Positions 8,863 to 17,515 of a stretch of 41,025 bases of DNA are shown here, piece by piece. The first letter of the stretch is position 1. Each line of letters starts with the position of its first letter. Under the pieces are notes generated by a model. It saw only the letters and a list, made by a program, of their open reading frames with translations, made no database searches and had not been told where the DNA came from. The stretch comes from Caldilineales bacterium (GTDB lineage Bacteria; Chloroflexota; Anaerolineae; J102): contig JAGFJG010000115.1 in assembly GCA_024102915.1 (NCBI GenBank), positions 1-41,025 on the forward strand, in the 5' to 3' direction. The translations under genes were made by a program, and so were the position numbers.

Positions 8863-10206
8863 CTAGCTCACTCCTGCCACCTGGTCGACGAAATAGCCGC
8901 ATAGGCCGATGTAAGCATCCGGGCGCAGAAGTTCCTCAATCTCACCGGACAAGAGGTGGGCGGTGACGCGCTCGTCCTCTGCGAGCAGGTCGGCCAGCGG
9001 GCGCTGCTGCTCGAATGCCAGCATAGAAGCCTCGTGCACGACCTCATGGGCGGCCTGGCGACCGAGGTATTCGCCCAGGCGCAGCATCACCGCTTCCGAT
9101 AAAATCAAGCCATGCAGAATGCCTACGTTCCGCCGCATACGGTCTCGATAGACGATGAGGCCCCGAATGGCGCGCAGCGCGTGGGCGACGGTGCCGCCGG
9201 TGAAGATACCGATCTCAGGAATGACCGCCCATTCGATATGCATCGAAGCCCAATCCCGCTCGTGCTCGGCTTCCATCGCCGCCAGTATGCCGGGAACCAG
9301 GCCACGCGTCAGGCGTGCGGCCCCCTGAATGCCCTCGCATAGCATGGGATTGCGTTTGTGCGGCATGGTGCTCGACCCGACCTTTCCTCGCTGATACGGT
9401 TCCTCAATTTCCGCCACCTCAGTTTTCTGCAGGAGGATGATCTCATGGGCGATCTTGCCCATGGTGGCGGCAATCAAGGCCAGCGTCGACGCCCACTCCG
9501 CCAGCCTGTCCCGCGCAGGGTGCCAGCCGATGTCGGGGACGCCCAGCCCGAGATCAGCCAACATCAGCCGCTGGATTTCCAGACCTTGTGTGCCCACCGA
9601 CGCCAGCGTGCCAGCCGCACCGGCGAATTGCCCCACAAAAACGCGCGGGGCGAGTTGCTGCAATCGTTCAATGTGGCGGCGCACTTCCGACAGCCAGATG
9701 GCGACTTTGTAGCCGAAGGTGATGGGCAGGGCATGTTGGCCGTGCGTGCGCCCTGGCATGATCGTATCTCGCTCGCGCCGGGCCGATGCCGCCAATTCCT
9801 CGGCCAACGCTTCCAGATCGGCCAGGATAATCGCCTGCGCCTGCCGCATCTGCATGACGAGACCTGTGTCGGTGACATCCTGCGTGGTCGCCCCCCAATG
9901 CACATAGCCCCCGGCGTCACCTTCGCACAGCCGGGCCAGTTGCCAGACCATCGGCACCAATTCGTGCACCGCCTCGTCGATGCCTTTTTTCATGGCAGCC
10001 AAATCGAGGTACTCAACGCGGGCTTTGCGGGTGATTTCTTCGGCAGCGGCGGCGGGAATCAGTCCGACCGCAGCTTCTGCCCGCGCCAGAGCGGCTTCAT
10101 AATCCAGCCAGCACTGCACCATGTTCTCGTCGGAAAACACCTGACGCAACGGCTCAGCGCCGTACATGTCTCGGAAAAGCAGGGAATCGATGACGTGGGA
10201 TGGCAT
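8863..10206 (-). CDS. Fumarase/aspartase-superfamily lyase (adenylosuccinate lyase / PcaB-like)
   Basis: 447 residues. It carries the superfamily signature SSTMPHKRNP (residues 278 to 287) with the flexible catalytic Ser loop, plus GGYVHWGATTQDVTDTG and PGRTHGQHALP (His155 region). These are typical of adenylosuccinate lyase and 3-carboxy-cis,cis-muconate cycloisomerase homologues; the HWGATTQD form and length favour the PcaB-like side. The enzyme would eliminate or cyclise a C-N or C-O bond to a fumarate-like product. As the last gene of a catabolic operon it is less likely to be the housekeeping purB. Its leader contains the GT-rich stretch described separately, and no clear ribosome binding site is seen. 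Confidence 0.85.
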   Translation of the reverse strand: MPSHVIDSLLFRDMYGAEPLRQVFSDENMVQCWLDYEAALARAEAAVGLIPAAAAEEITRKARVEYLDLAAMKKGIDEAVHELVPMVWQLARLCEGDAGGYVHWGATTQDVTDTGLVMQMRQAQAIILADLEALAEELAASARRERDTIMPGRTHGQHALPITFGYKVAIWLSEVRRHIERLQQLAPRVFVGQFAGAAGTLASVGTQGLEIQRLMLADLGLGVPDIGWHPARDRLAEWASTLALIAATMGKIAHEIILLQKTEVAEIEEPYQRGKVGSSTMPHKRNPMLCEGIQGAARLTRGLVPGILAAMEAEHERDWASMHIEWAVIPEIGIFTGGTVAHALRAIRGLIVYRDRMRRNVGILHGLILSEAVMLRLGEYLGRQAAHEVVHEASMLAFEQQRPLADLLAEDERVTAHLLSGEIEELLRPDAYIGLCGYFVDQVAGVS

Positions 10207-10256
10207 GGGGAAGTTTGTTGGGTTGGTGGGTTTGTTTGTTGGTTGATTGTTGGTTA
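10207..10256. repeat. GT-rich low-complexity intergenic stretch
   Basis: On the plus strand this gap is almost only G and T, with repeats of TTGGT and TTTGTTTG; on the transcribed minus strand it is a CA-rich, weakly structured leader just before the lyase gene. No Shine-Dalgarno sequence is present in it. It could be a simple repeat or an unstructured leader. Confidence 0.4.
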
Positions 10257-11285
10257 TTACGATCCGCCGGGGTATTCGGTGAATGGGTCTTCGCCGTGGT
10301 CGGGCGCCGCAGGCGGGGTGGGCGAGTTCGTGCGGGGATAGTGGTAAGCCCTGGTGTCGGCCTCATCTTTGTACACGTACCAGGTGCAGGGGGCATCGTG
10401 ATCCATGACGTGATCAAGCGGGCGCAATAGCTGGCCTCGCTGGCGATAGGGCAGCCACTCCATGGCGATGGCGCAATGTGAGCAATACCAGTGCACACCG
10501 GTTTTCTGCCATGTCCAATCGTGCGGAATCTGATTGACGCCATGTTCGCCTAACGGATGCGGCGGCCTACCGGTTTCGGGGTCGCCCCGGCGCAGCACGC
10601 CACCGCTGCCGCACAATTCCATCACCATGACCAGACGGTCGCCATCATCCCGCAATGTCATATCCCCGCGCCGCCGTTCTCCGCTGAAATGACCGCCCCG
10701 CATGCCCTCGACGGTCAGGGCCATGCGTTCGTGTGGGGTTAATTTCAGCCAGTTCTCATAGCGGTCGCCCCAAATGCTTTGATGCGTTTCCAGGATGGAT
10801 TCGAGCACCGCTTCCTCTCCCCACCTTTCAGCTATCCCGGCCAACAGATTTTGCACCCAGGCCACCAGCACATCGTGCGGATTCTTGAATTCGAGGCGCA
10901 TTTTGTCGAGCAGGTCGATAGCTTCTTCAGCGATGAGCGGATCATGCGTCGCCGCTCGGATCGCCTCTGTGCACCGGCTGCGCAAGGCCTCGCCAAAGAG
11001 ATAAGTACGCCAGGTCTTGAATAGTGTGTTGGTGATGTCAGAAGCGTTTTCCGTTTCACCAGCGCGCGCCACGATGTACCGGCTGATGTCGGTCAGCCAG
11101 GTGATCATGATGTTGTGCATGATGCGCATCTCCTGGTGAAAATAATCCACCAGGGCGACGGCTTCGTCGATGCGGCCCGCCCGAATCGCCTCCTCGGCCA
11201 GGGTTTGGGTGGAGACGCCAAGCGTTTCCAGATCATCGACGCGCAACATCCGACCCAAAAGGTCGTTGAATTCGAGCCGCAACAT
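10257..11285 (-). CDS. Unrecognised protein with C-rich C-terminal half
   Basis: 342 residues; I do not recognise the family. The first half is helical, with a hydrophobic MHNIMITWLTDISRYIVA segment and repeated acidic helices. The second half has C225 in CGSGG, a YCSHC motif (C268, C271) and C300, which together could bind a metal ion or Fe-S cluster (inference). The start at 11285 is chosen because this ATG lies one base after the stop of the MetE-like gene (TGA T ATG), which implies translational coupling; the frame is open slightly further upstream. The tight pairing suggests a functional partnership with the MetE-like protein. Confidence 0.75.
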   Translation of the reverse strand: MLRLEFNDLLGRMLRVDDLETLGVSTQTLAEEAIRAGRIDEAVALVDYFHQEMRIMHNIMITWLTDISRYIVARAGETENASDITNTLFKTWRTYLFGEALRSRCTEAIRAATHDPLIAEEAIDLLDKMRLEFKNPHDVLVAWVQNLLAGIAERWGEEAVLESILETHQSIWGDRYENWLKLTPHERMALTVEGMRGGHFSGERRRGDMTLRDDGDRLVMVMELCGSGGVLRRGDPETGRPPHPLGEHGVNQIPHDWTWQKTGVHWYCSHCAIAMEWLPYRQRGQLLRPLDHVMDHDAPCTWYVYKDEADTRAYHYPRTNSPTPPAAPDHGEDPFTEYPGGS

Positions 11286-11286
11286 A

Positions 11287-12324
11287 TCAGCTGATTTCCG
11301 CGCGCACAATCTCCGCCGCTTCCACCATCACCTTCATCTTCTCCACGGCCAGGAATCGCACGGTCTGGCTGAAACCGCAGTCCGGGGCGACCCAAAGCTT
11401 GTCGGGCGCGCAGAATTTCAGAGCAGATCGAATACGATTGGCGACCACCTCGACCGGCTCCAAATCCCGGCCTTTCACATCGATGACCCCAGCACAGAGG
11501 ATTTTGTCGCCGCCGTATTTTTCCCAAAGCTCGACCTCGTACATGTTGCGGTTGGCGAATTCGATGTGGATGACATCCACGGCGAGGTCTTTGAAATAGG
11601 GGGCGAAGGCGGCGAAGCTGCGATTGGAGGTGGCGGGGCGTCCCCGGAAATTACCAAAACAGAGATGGAAGCCGATGGTCGCGTCCACGCCCTCGACACA
11701 GGCGTTGAAAATCCGCACCATTTCCTCCGGCCCGCCGTCGGCGATCCAGTAGGCGGGTTCGTCGAATTGGATGTGCTTGCAACCCGCCGCCACCACATCC
11801 TTCAATTCCTGGTTGATAAAGGGAACCAGCGCCCAGGCGACTTCGGTCTTATTTTTGTAAACATCGCCAGGGTCGATACGAAAAGCCTGGGTGACGGGGC
11901 TTTGGATGGGCGAGATCAGGGGCCTGTCGGTGAGAGTGCGGGCAAAGCGGAACTCCTCAGCGTGACCGTAGCCATCCGGCACGGTCAACGGCGCCACCGC
12001 CCGGAAAGCGTCAAGTTGATCGGGACCGGGATAGCCCAGCTTGCGGTAAAAACCCTGTGGCTCCAGCCCGTGAACTTTGCCGTGAAAATGCCAGGTGAAG
12101 TCCGCCCGCTGCATCTCGCCATCAGAAATGATATCGACTCCGGCATTTTCCATGTCGATAATCGCCAGCCGGGTGGCGTCCTTGAGCGCTTCATCAATAT
12201 CATAAGGCCCCATCTTGCCCTCATGGACGGCGTCGCGCACGACCCAAATCCAACTGGGGACGCCGTGGCTGCCGATGACCTGGGTGGGAATAAGGGGAAG
12301 TTCGCCGGGTTGATAAGTTAGCAT
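11287..12324 (-). CDS. MetE C-terminal-like (cobalamin-independent methionine synthase family) protein
   Basis: 345 residues corresponding to the catalytic UROD/MetE-like barrel only. The zinc-ligand pattern of MetE is present: H220 and C222 in FHLCFGN, E255 in IHIEFAN and C316 in APDCGFSQ. IQFDEPAYW is also characteristic. Without the N-terminal half of true MetE it probably transfers a methyl or other one-carbon group between a small donor and a thiol, or acts in a catabolic side reaction (inference). AGGAGT lies 7 bases before the ATG at 12324; the longer upstream frame has no ribosome binding site. It is tightly coupled to the unrecognised gene downstream. Confidence 0.82.
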   Translation of the reverse strand: MLTYQPGELPLIPTQVIGSHGVPSWIWVVRDAVHEGKMGPYDIDEALKDATRLAIIDMENAGVDIISDGEMQRADFTWHFHGKVHGLEPQGFYRKLGYPGPDQLDAFRAVAPLTVPDGYGHAEEFRFARTLTDRPLISPIQSPVTQAFRIDPGDVYKNKTEVAWALVPFINQELKDVVAAGCKHIQFDEPAYWIADGGPEEMVRIFNACVEGVDATIGFHLCFGNFRGRPATSNRSFAAFAPYFKDLAVDVIHIEFANRNMYEVELWEKYGGDKILCAGVIDVKGRDLEPVEVVANRIRSALKFCAPDKLWVAPDCGFSQTVRFLAVEKMKVMVEAAEIVRAEIS

Positions 12325-12377
12325 GGTATCACTCCTGTTTCTAACGGTCTGAAGTAGACAATGATCAGTTTTCGGTC

Positions 12378-13265
12378 TCAGTTCATCTCGAATCCGCCGT
12401 CCACGTTGATGGCCTGCCCGGTGATGTAATTGGCGTCGGAAGAGCAAAGGAAAGCGACGACGCCTGCAATCTCATCCTCGGTGGCCGCTCGCTTCAGCGG
12501 AACCGTATTCACGAACGCCTTCACCGCCTCCCCCTCTTTCGCCCCGAACAGCGCCGCCCGATCCCGGTCGATCTCGTGCCACATGGGCGTGACGACGATT
12601 CCCGGACAGACGGCATTGACGTTGATGCGATAGGGTGCCAGGGCCAGCGCCGCCGATTGGGTGATGCTGATGATCGCTGCTTTGGTTGCTGCATAATGCG
12701 TGGAAAGCGGACGTCCTCGCCGCCCGGCAATGGAGGAAAAGTTAACGATCTTGCCGTAGCTAGGCTCTAGCTCTGTTGGCTCGACTTTTGACGATTCTTT
12801 ATCGGCGGACAATTGCACTGCTACAACATCCGCCAGCCCAGCGGCGGCTTTTAGGGAATCGGGCAACTGCCGAAGCATTTGTTCGGCCACGGCTTGCAGG
12901 CAAAAGAATGTACCGCGCTGATTGACATTGACGATACGATCCCAATCCGCCTCGGTCAGATCCATCATCGGTTTTGTTTGGACGACGCCGGCATTGTTGA
13001 CGAGGATATCGATGCGCCCAAACCGCCCGGCCACATCCTCGACCATTCGCCGCGCCCGACCGGCGTCGGAGATATCGATGGCATAGGGCATCGACTCCAC
13101 TCCAAGCGACTCAATCTCAGCCGCCACGGCTTCCGCTGACTCAGCATTGTATTCAGCGATCACGACGTTGGCGCCTTCACGAGCAAGCCGTAGCGCCACG
13201 CCACGCCCGATGCCTCGTCCGGCGCCGGTGACGATTGCAGTTTTTCCAGCGAATCTTTGGTCCAT
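12378..13265 (-). CDS. Short-chain dehydrogenase/reductase with an internal insertion
   Basis: 295 residues, classical SDR fold: TGAGRGIG cofactor motif, NNAG, Ser in NFSSIAG, YAATK catalytic Tyr/Lys, and a C-terminal GQAINVDGGFEMN. Classical SDRs are about 250 residues. The excess is explained by about 38 extra residues between EQMLRQ and GKIVNFSSIAG, immediately before the catalytic Ser strand. The ATG at 13265 is preceded by GGAAAGGA; the upstream in-frame ATG at 13310 lacks one. It would oxidise or reduce a hydroxyl/keto group on the operon's substrate using NAD(P). Confidence 0.88.
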   Translation of the reverse strand: MDQRFAGKTAIVTGAGRGIGRGVALRLAREGANVVIAEYNAESAEAVAAEIESLGVESMPYAIDISDAGRARRMVEDVAGRFGRIDILVNNAGVVQTKPMMDLTEADWDRIVNVNQRGTFFCLQAVAEQMLRQLPDSLKAAAGLADVVAVQLSADKESSKVEPTELEPSYGKIVNFSSIAGRRGRPLSTHYAATKAAIISITQSAALALAPYRINVNAVCPGIVVTPMWHEIDRDRAALFGAKEGEAVKAFVNTVPLKRAATEDEIAGVVAFLCSSDANYITGQAINVDGGFEMN

Positions 13266-13328
13266 TTTGCGTCCTTTCCGTGGGCGATTTTTATGCGTGC
13301 CGGTTTCCACGCAAACCGTGATACGTCA

Positions 13329-14435
13329 TCATGACGCTTCACTGAGCGGGATCGCTGGCACTTCATCGAACCGCACCGACCGATTTTCGGCGGCGGAGCG
13401 ATAGGCGGCCTCGACAACCCGCAATGTGCCCAGATTGTCTCGCACATTAGTTTCGGGAATGCCGTCTTCCTGAATGGCGGTCATCAGCGAGGCGATGGGG
13501 CCGATGAATGCGTCCGGGATCCATTTCCCTTCCAGCTTGGACTCGAATTTCTGGTCGGGATAGTGCTTGCCGCTCCAATAGAGCGTGTCCTCGCGGCCAT
13601 GCGGATAGTTGTACATCGCCCCCAACGTGCCGCTGATGTGGCCCGCCGTGCCGATGAAGCGGAATGTGGCGAAGTATTCGTCGGAATGGTTGAAGTGATT
13701 GTCGGCGATCAAAACCTGGAGATCATCCTCATAGTCCATGATCGTGATAGTCTTGGTCTCGCCGATGATGTCGCCTTGCAAGGGGTTGCGCGCATGGCGA
13801 CTGGTGATCCAGATCGGGTCGCCAAACAGGGAGCGCATGGCGTCGATGTAATGAATGCTGTGAAATTGAATCTCAAGACGAGGGGCGTTGACCAACCAAT
13901 CCCACATATTCCACGGCGTATTCACGCTGACCTCGATCGACGCATCCGCCACCTGCCCGACCCAGCCCTTGCGAATCAGGTCTTTGGCCCCACGAATGCC
14001 CTGACCCCACCGCAATTGCTGATTCACCGCCGCCTTCACCCCAGCTTCCTCGGTCAGCTTGACGATTTCGGCGGCCTCGCCAAGGTCCAGCGCCAGTGGT
14101 TTCTGGCACAACAGGTGCTTGCCAGCCGCCACAGCTTTGCGCACGATGCTAAGCTGATGTTGCGGCGGCACGGCGATCTCGACAATCCCGACGGCGGGGT
14201 CATCCAGCAATTCGTCCAGAGAGTCGCAGATGTGCGGGATGTTGAATTCTCCGGCCACGATTTCGCAGGTTGGCCGCTGCAAGTCATAGGCGGCCACCAC
14301 ATTGAGTTGGTGCCGCCGGTACGAGGGCATGGTGGCATATTGGACGATGCCGCCCGTGCCCACCAGGCCGATGCCATAATCCCTTTTCGGCGGCAGCTTG
14401 GGTTTGTAATCAAGGTCGAGGAGAGGGTCTTTCAT
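13329..14435 (-). CDS. Gfo/Idh/MocA family NAD(P)-dependent oxidoreductase
   Basis: 368 residues. The N-terminal GLVGTGGIVQYATMPSY is the dinucleotide loop, CQKPLALDLGEA holds the conserved Lys and FHSIHYIDAMRSLFG carries the conserved His/Asp of the C-terminal domain. A perfect AGGAGG site lies 5 bases before the ATG at 14435, which fixes the start; the longer frame to 14489 runs into a repeat. It is a paralogue, in the broad sense, of the gene at 4797 but clearly divergent. It probably oxidises a sugar-like hydroxyl in the same pathway as the neighbouring SDR and lactonase-like genes. Confidence 0.9.
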   Translation of the reverse strand: MKDPLLDLDYKPKLPPKRDYGIGLVGTGGIVQYATMPSYRRHQLNVVAAYDLQRPTCEIVAGEFNIPHICDSLDELLDDPAVGIVEIAVPPQHQLSIVRKAVAAGKHLLCQKPLALDLGEAAEIVKLTEEAGVKAAVNQQLRWGQGIRGAKDLIRKGWVGQVADASIEVSVNTPWNMWDWLVNAPRLEIQFHSIHYIDAMRSLFGDPIWITSRHARNPLQGDIIGETKTITIMDYEDDLQVLIADNHFNHSDEYFATFRFIGTAGHISGTLGAMYNYPHGREDTLYWSGKHYPDQKFESKLEGKWIPDAFIGPIASLMTAIQEDGIPETNVRDNLGTLRVVEAAYRSAAENRSVRFDEVPAIPLSEAS

Positions 14436-14457
14436 AGAAACCTCCTGGTCGGGACTG

Positions 14458-14522
14458 TTGATATTGGATATCAGGTATTGGGTATTCACGCGCTCTGCTA
14501 ATATCCAATACCCAATATCATG
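14458..14522. repeat. GATATTGG/CCAATATC inverted low-complexity repeat
   Basis: Words such as TGATATTGGATATC and GGTATTGGGTATT on the left face AATATCCAATACCCAATATC on the right, with a short non-repetitive centre. The two sides can pair as an imperfect hairpin. It lies between the E1 beta gene and the dehydrogenase gene of one operon and could affect mRNA stability, but no U-run follows. Confidence 0.5.
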
Positions 14523-14529
14523 ATTCTGC

Positions 14530-15504
14530 TTACGCCGTCACCCGGCGCAACGCTGTTAAAATGTCGGCAGCATCCGGCAGGGCAGCATCTTCCAGCGGTT
14601 TGCTGTAGGGGATAGGGATGTCCATCGCTCCCACGCGCTCGATTGGCGCGTCCAGATAGTCGAAGGCCTGTTCCTGCACGAGGGCGACGATTTCAGCGCC
14701 GATGCCCAGGCGGCGGTGCGATTCGTGGGCGACCACCAGCCGGTTGGTCTTCCGCACCGAGCGCACGATAGTCTCGATATCGAGTGGGACGGTGGTGCGC
14801 AGATCGATGACCTCGACATCGATGCCCTCGGCTGCGGCAGCCTCCGCTGCTTCCAGGCTGTGCAATACTGTGCGCGACAGGCTCACCAAAGTCACGTCAT
14901 CGCCGGGACGCTTGATCGCCGCCTGCCCAAATGGCACGATGTAATCCTCGACCGGTACATGGCCTTTGGTGTTGTACAGCAGTTTGTGTTCGATGAAAAC
15001 CACGGGGTCGTCGGAGCGGATGGCGGTCTTGAGCAGCCCTTTGGCGTCATAAGGATTCGACGGTATCGCCACCTTGACGCCGGGGATATGCGTGAAGATC
15101 GTCTCCAGGCTTTGCGAATGCTGAGCGCCGTTGCCGCGCCCCCCGCCCTGCTGCGTACGCACGACCAGCGGCACTTTGGCCCGACCGCCCGACATGTAGC
15201 GCGTCTTGGCCGCCTGATTGAAAATCTGATCGCTGGCGACAAAGGCGAAATCCATAAACATCAACTCGGCAATGGGACGCTTGCCGGTCATGGCCAGTCC
15301 CACAGCCGCACCCACAAAGCCCGCCTCGGAAATGGGCGTCTCGATCACGCGCTCCGGCCCGAATTGCTCCAATAAACCTACCGTGACTTTGAACACGCCG
15401 CCATACACGCCGATATCTTCGCCCAGCAACAGGACATTGGCGTTCCTCGCCATCTCCTCGGTCAGGGCTTCGCGCAGCGCCTGGGAATAGGTAATCTCTC
15501 GCAT
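14530..15504 (-). CDS. TPP-dependent 2-oxoacid/acetoin dehydrogenase E1, beta subunit
   Basis: 324 residues, homologous to the beta subunit of pyruvate, branched-chain or acetoin dehydrogenase E1. Marks are MREITYSQALREAL at the start, EDIGVYGG, ISEAGFVGAAVGLA, MFMDFAFVASDQI and RTQQGGGRGNGAQHSQS. The start at 15504 is set by this canonical N-terminus; AGGAG lies about 12 bases upstream. Its alpha partner is at 16535, separated by an amidohydrolase gene, an unusual order. No E2 acyltransferase or E3 gene is present in the window. Confidence 0.92.
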   Translation of the reverse strand: MREITYSQALREALTEEMARNANVLLLGEDIGVYGGVFKVTVGLLEQFGPERVIETPISEAGFVGAAVGLAMTGKRPIAELMFMDFAFVASDQIFNQAAKTRYMSGGRAKVPLVVRTQQGGGRGNGAQHSQSLETIFTHIPGVKVAIPSNPYDAKGLLKTAIRSDDPVVFIEHKLLYNTKGHVPVEDYIVPFGQAAIKRPGDDVTLVSLSRTVLHSLEAAEAAAAEGIDVEVIDLRTTVPLDIETIVRSVRKTNRLVVAHESHRRLGIGAEIVALVQEQAFDYLDAPIERVGAMDIPIPYSKPLEDAALPDAADILTALRRVTA

Positions 15505-15532
15505 GAAATTTGGATGCTCCTGGTTGTGATTT

Positions 15533-15560
15533 GCACTTCGCAATACGGTATACGAAGTGC
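15533..15560. repeat. Short inverted repeat between operon genes
   Basis: GCACTTCG and CGAAGTGC are perfect 8-base arms around a 12-base centre (CAATACGGTATA). It sits in the gap before the E1 beta gene. No T-run follows on either strand, so it is probably not a terminator; it may belong to the dispersed TACG-type repeats. Confidence 0.4.
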
Positions 15561-15567
15561 TCGTCTC

Positions 15568-16425
15568 TTATGATGGCAATGCGACTTTGTAGAACGCCTC
15601 AGCCGTGCCGTGCAAAACCCGGGCCTGCTCGGCTTCCGGTCGCTCGGCCAATATCTCTTTGTAGATCGTCCAGGCTTTGACATATCCGCCCGCCAAAACG
15701 GAGACCGGCCAATCGCCGCCGCACATGCAACGCTCCGCGCCGAACAACTCAATCGACCAGTTCACCAAATCCCGGACGCTGTTCGCATTCCAGCCCTCCC
15801 AGTCGCCGCTGGCCGTGCCCAGGCCGGAGATTTTGGCGAACACGTTGGGGTTCTGGGCGGCGATGCGCATATCCTCGCCCCACTGGCCCGGCTTGCCCTC
15901 TGTGAATGGCGGTTGCGCCAGGTGGTCGATGACCATGCGCAGATTGGGGACTTTCTCGCCCACGACTGGCACGCACTCCATGTGCTCATGTTTGGTGGCG
16001 ACCACATCGAACGCGAGGCCGGCGTCAGCAAGTAATTGCAGGCTCTCATAAACAGGCTCTTGCAGTAGCCAGTGCGTGTCCGGCTCTTCGTGGATGAGAT
16101 GGCGCACGCCCTTGAAATAGGGGTGCTTCGTGAACCGTTCCAACGCCTTGCCGGTCTCTTCCGGGTCGAGCAGCGGCGTCCAGCCCACGACGCCGATCAT
16201 CCAATCGTGGAAATCAGCCTGGTCGAGCATGTAAACGGTGTCGGCATACGAATTAGCCGATTGCACCATGACGGTGGCCGTCACGCCTGCCTCGATGCGC
16301 TGCGGCTCCAATTCCGCTGGAATATAAGTGCGATAGAGCGGGCCGTATTCCGGCACAAGCCACGAGTATTCGACCTTGCTCAGGTCCCAGAGATGCTGGT
16401 GGGTGTCGATGATAGGGATCGTCAT
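15568..16425 (-). CDS. Amidohydrolase_2 / lactonase-like metal hydrolase (COG3618 type)
   Basis: 285-residue TIM-barrel hydrolase. IDTHQHLWD near the N-terminus supplies the HxH metal ligands, VIDHLAQPP the barrel His and CGGDWPVS the catalytic Asp. This pattern fits L-fucono- or L-rhamnono-lactonase-like amidohydrolases that open sugar lactones. The start at 16425 has AGGAG 6 bases upstream, favouring it over the in-frame ATG at 16440. It is inserted between the two E1 subunit genes. With two dehydrogenases next door a dehydrogenation, lactone opening and oxoacid route is plausible (inference). Confidence 0.87.
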   Translation of the reverse strand: MTIPIIDTHQHLWDLSKVEYSWLVPEYGPLYRTYIPAELEPQRIEAGVTATVMVQSANSYADTVYMLDQADFHDWMIGVVGWTPLLDPEETGKALERFTKHPYFKGVRHLIHEEPDTHWLLQEPVYESLQLLADAGLAFDVVATKHEHMECVPVVGEKVPNLRMVIDHLAQPPFTEGKPGQWGEDMRIAAQNPNVFAKISGLGTASGDWEGWNANSVRDLVNWSIELFGAERCMCGGDWPVSVLAGGYVKAWTIYKEILAERPEAEQARVLHGTAEAFYKVALPS

Positions 16426-16464
16426 GAAATGCTCCTCCATGAAACTCAGTGTGTTGTGGAAGAA

Positions 16465-16535
16465 CTGCGTACCACGCGGTACGTGTCGCGTTTAATTGAG
16501 AGCGTGAACGGAATACGCCACACGCAACACGTAAT
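16465..16535. repeat. ACACG/TACG-type degenerate repeat with palindrome
   Basis: This gap has the inverted repeat CGTACC ACGC GGTACG (16468 to 16483), then GTGTCGCG and the words ACGCCACACGCAACACG. Similar words occur at 34001 and 30156. It is a non-coding repeat between the E1 alpha and amidohydrolase genes. Confidence 0.45.
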
Positions 16536-17494
16536 CAGGCGAAAACGTATTCCTCAATCTCTTCCACTTTCGGCCAGGGACTTTCCAGGGCAAAGCGAGC
16601 GATCTCGGCGATCTCGGCCTCGACCTCCGCTTTGATGCGGTCGATGTCGGATTGCTTGACGCCGAACTCGGACACGAGGCGCTGCGGGAATGTGGTAATG
16701 GGATCACGCTTGCGCCATTCCTCCACCTCCTCTTTGGTCCGATACGGCTCGTTGTCCCCGACCATATGGCCGAAGAGACGATAAGTACTGGCCTCGATAA
16801 AGGTTGGGCCTCCGCCCGATCGGGCTCGCTCGACCGCCTCAGCCGTTTTCTCAAAGGTCTCGATCACGTCGTAGCCGTCGATGATCATGCTGGGAATGCC
16901 GAAACCCTCGGCCCGCTCCGCCAGGGTCTCCGTGCCGATCATATCGGCGATGGGCGTCATTTCCGAATAGATGTTGTTTTCGCAGAAGAAAATGACCGGC
17001 GCCTGCCATGCCGCCGCCAGGTTTAGCGCTTCCAGCAAGGAACCCTGATTCATCGCCCCATCACCGAAGAACGTGATCGCAACCTGGTCCGTGCCATCGA
17101 GCTTGGCCCGCATGGCCGCACCAACGGCAATCGGTGCGCCGGCCCCGACGATGGCATTCTCGCCCAGCAGCCCCACTTCGAGATCTGTCCAATGCATGGA
17201 GCCGCCCTTGCCCTTGCTGCAACCCGTCTCCCGGCCCAGCAATTCCGCCATGCCTTCTTTCGGGTCCAATCCTTTGGCAATCGAATGGCCGTGCCCGCGG
17301 TATGTGCAGGTCATGTAATCGTCTTGGCGCAGGGCGAACACCGCCCCCACATTGGTCGCCTCCTGGCCGATGCAGGGATGTAGGGAGCCGCGCAATTCGC
17401 CATCCAGCGAAAATTGCACGGCCCGCTCCTCGAAGCGGCGAATCAGGAGCATGGTCTTGTATATGCGCAGCAGGTCGGGCTGGGAAAGTGTCAT
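16535..17494 (-). CDS. TPP-dependent 2-oxoacid/acetoin dehydrogenase E1, alpha subunit
   Basis: 319 residues. The thiamine pyrophosphate-binding motif is complete: FFGDGAMNQGSLLEALNLA (GDG at 144 to 146) with ENN at 172 to 174. HPCIGQEATNVGA, YRGHGHSIAKG and KGGSMHW are standard E1 alpha segments. Length and motifs fit AcoA/PdhA-like subunits that decarboxylate a 2-oxo acid or cleave acetoin with the E1 beta subunit. A GGAG site lies about 9 bases before the ATG. Without E2/E3 nearby, the complex may borrow those subunits from elsewhere in the genome or act alone. Confidence 0.92.
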   Translation of the reverse strand: MTLSQPDLLRIYKTMLLIRRFEERAVQFSLDGELRGSLHPCIGQEATNVGAVFALRQDDYMTCTYRGHGHSIAKGLDPKEGMAELLGRETGCSKGKGGSMHWTDLEVGLLGENAIVGAGAPIAVGAAMRAKLDGTDQVAITFFGDGAMNQGSLLEALNLAAAWQAPVIFFCENNIYSEMTPIADMIGTETLAERAEGFGIPSMIIDGYDVIETFEKTAEAVERARSGGGPTFIEASTYRLFGHMVGDNEPYRTKEEVEEWRKRDPITTFPQRLVSEFGVKQSDIDRIKAEVEAEIAEIARFALESPWPKVEEIEEYVFA

Positions 17495-17515
17495 CGATTC
17501 AGGCTCCGGTTGGGG

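Noticed and set aside
9358..10341. Long plus-strand frame (327 codons) antisense to the lyase gene
   Set aside because: It lies opposite a gene with clear fumarase-superfamily motifs; its own translation is rich in His, Arg and Gln with no recognisable domain, as expected for a shadow frame in GC-rich DNA.
11170..12321. Long plus-strand frame (383 codons) antisense to the MetE-like gene
   Set aside because: The opposite strand has zinc-ligand motifs and a good ribosome binding site; this frame has neither.
13563..14501. Plus-strand frame of 312 codons
   Set aside because: It mirrors the Gfo/Idh/MocA gene and shows no family motif.
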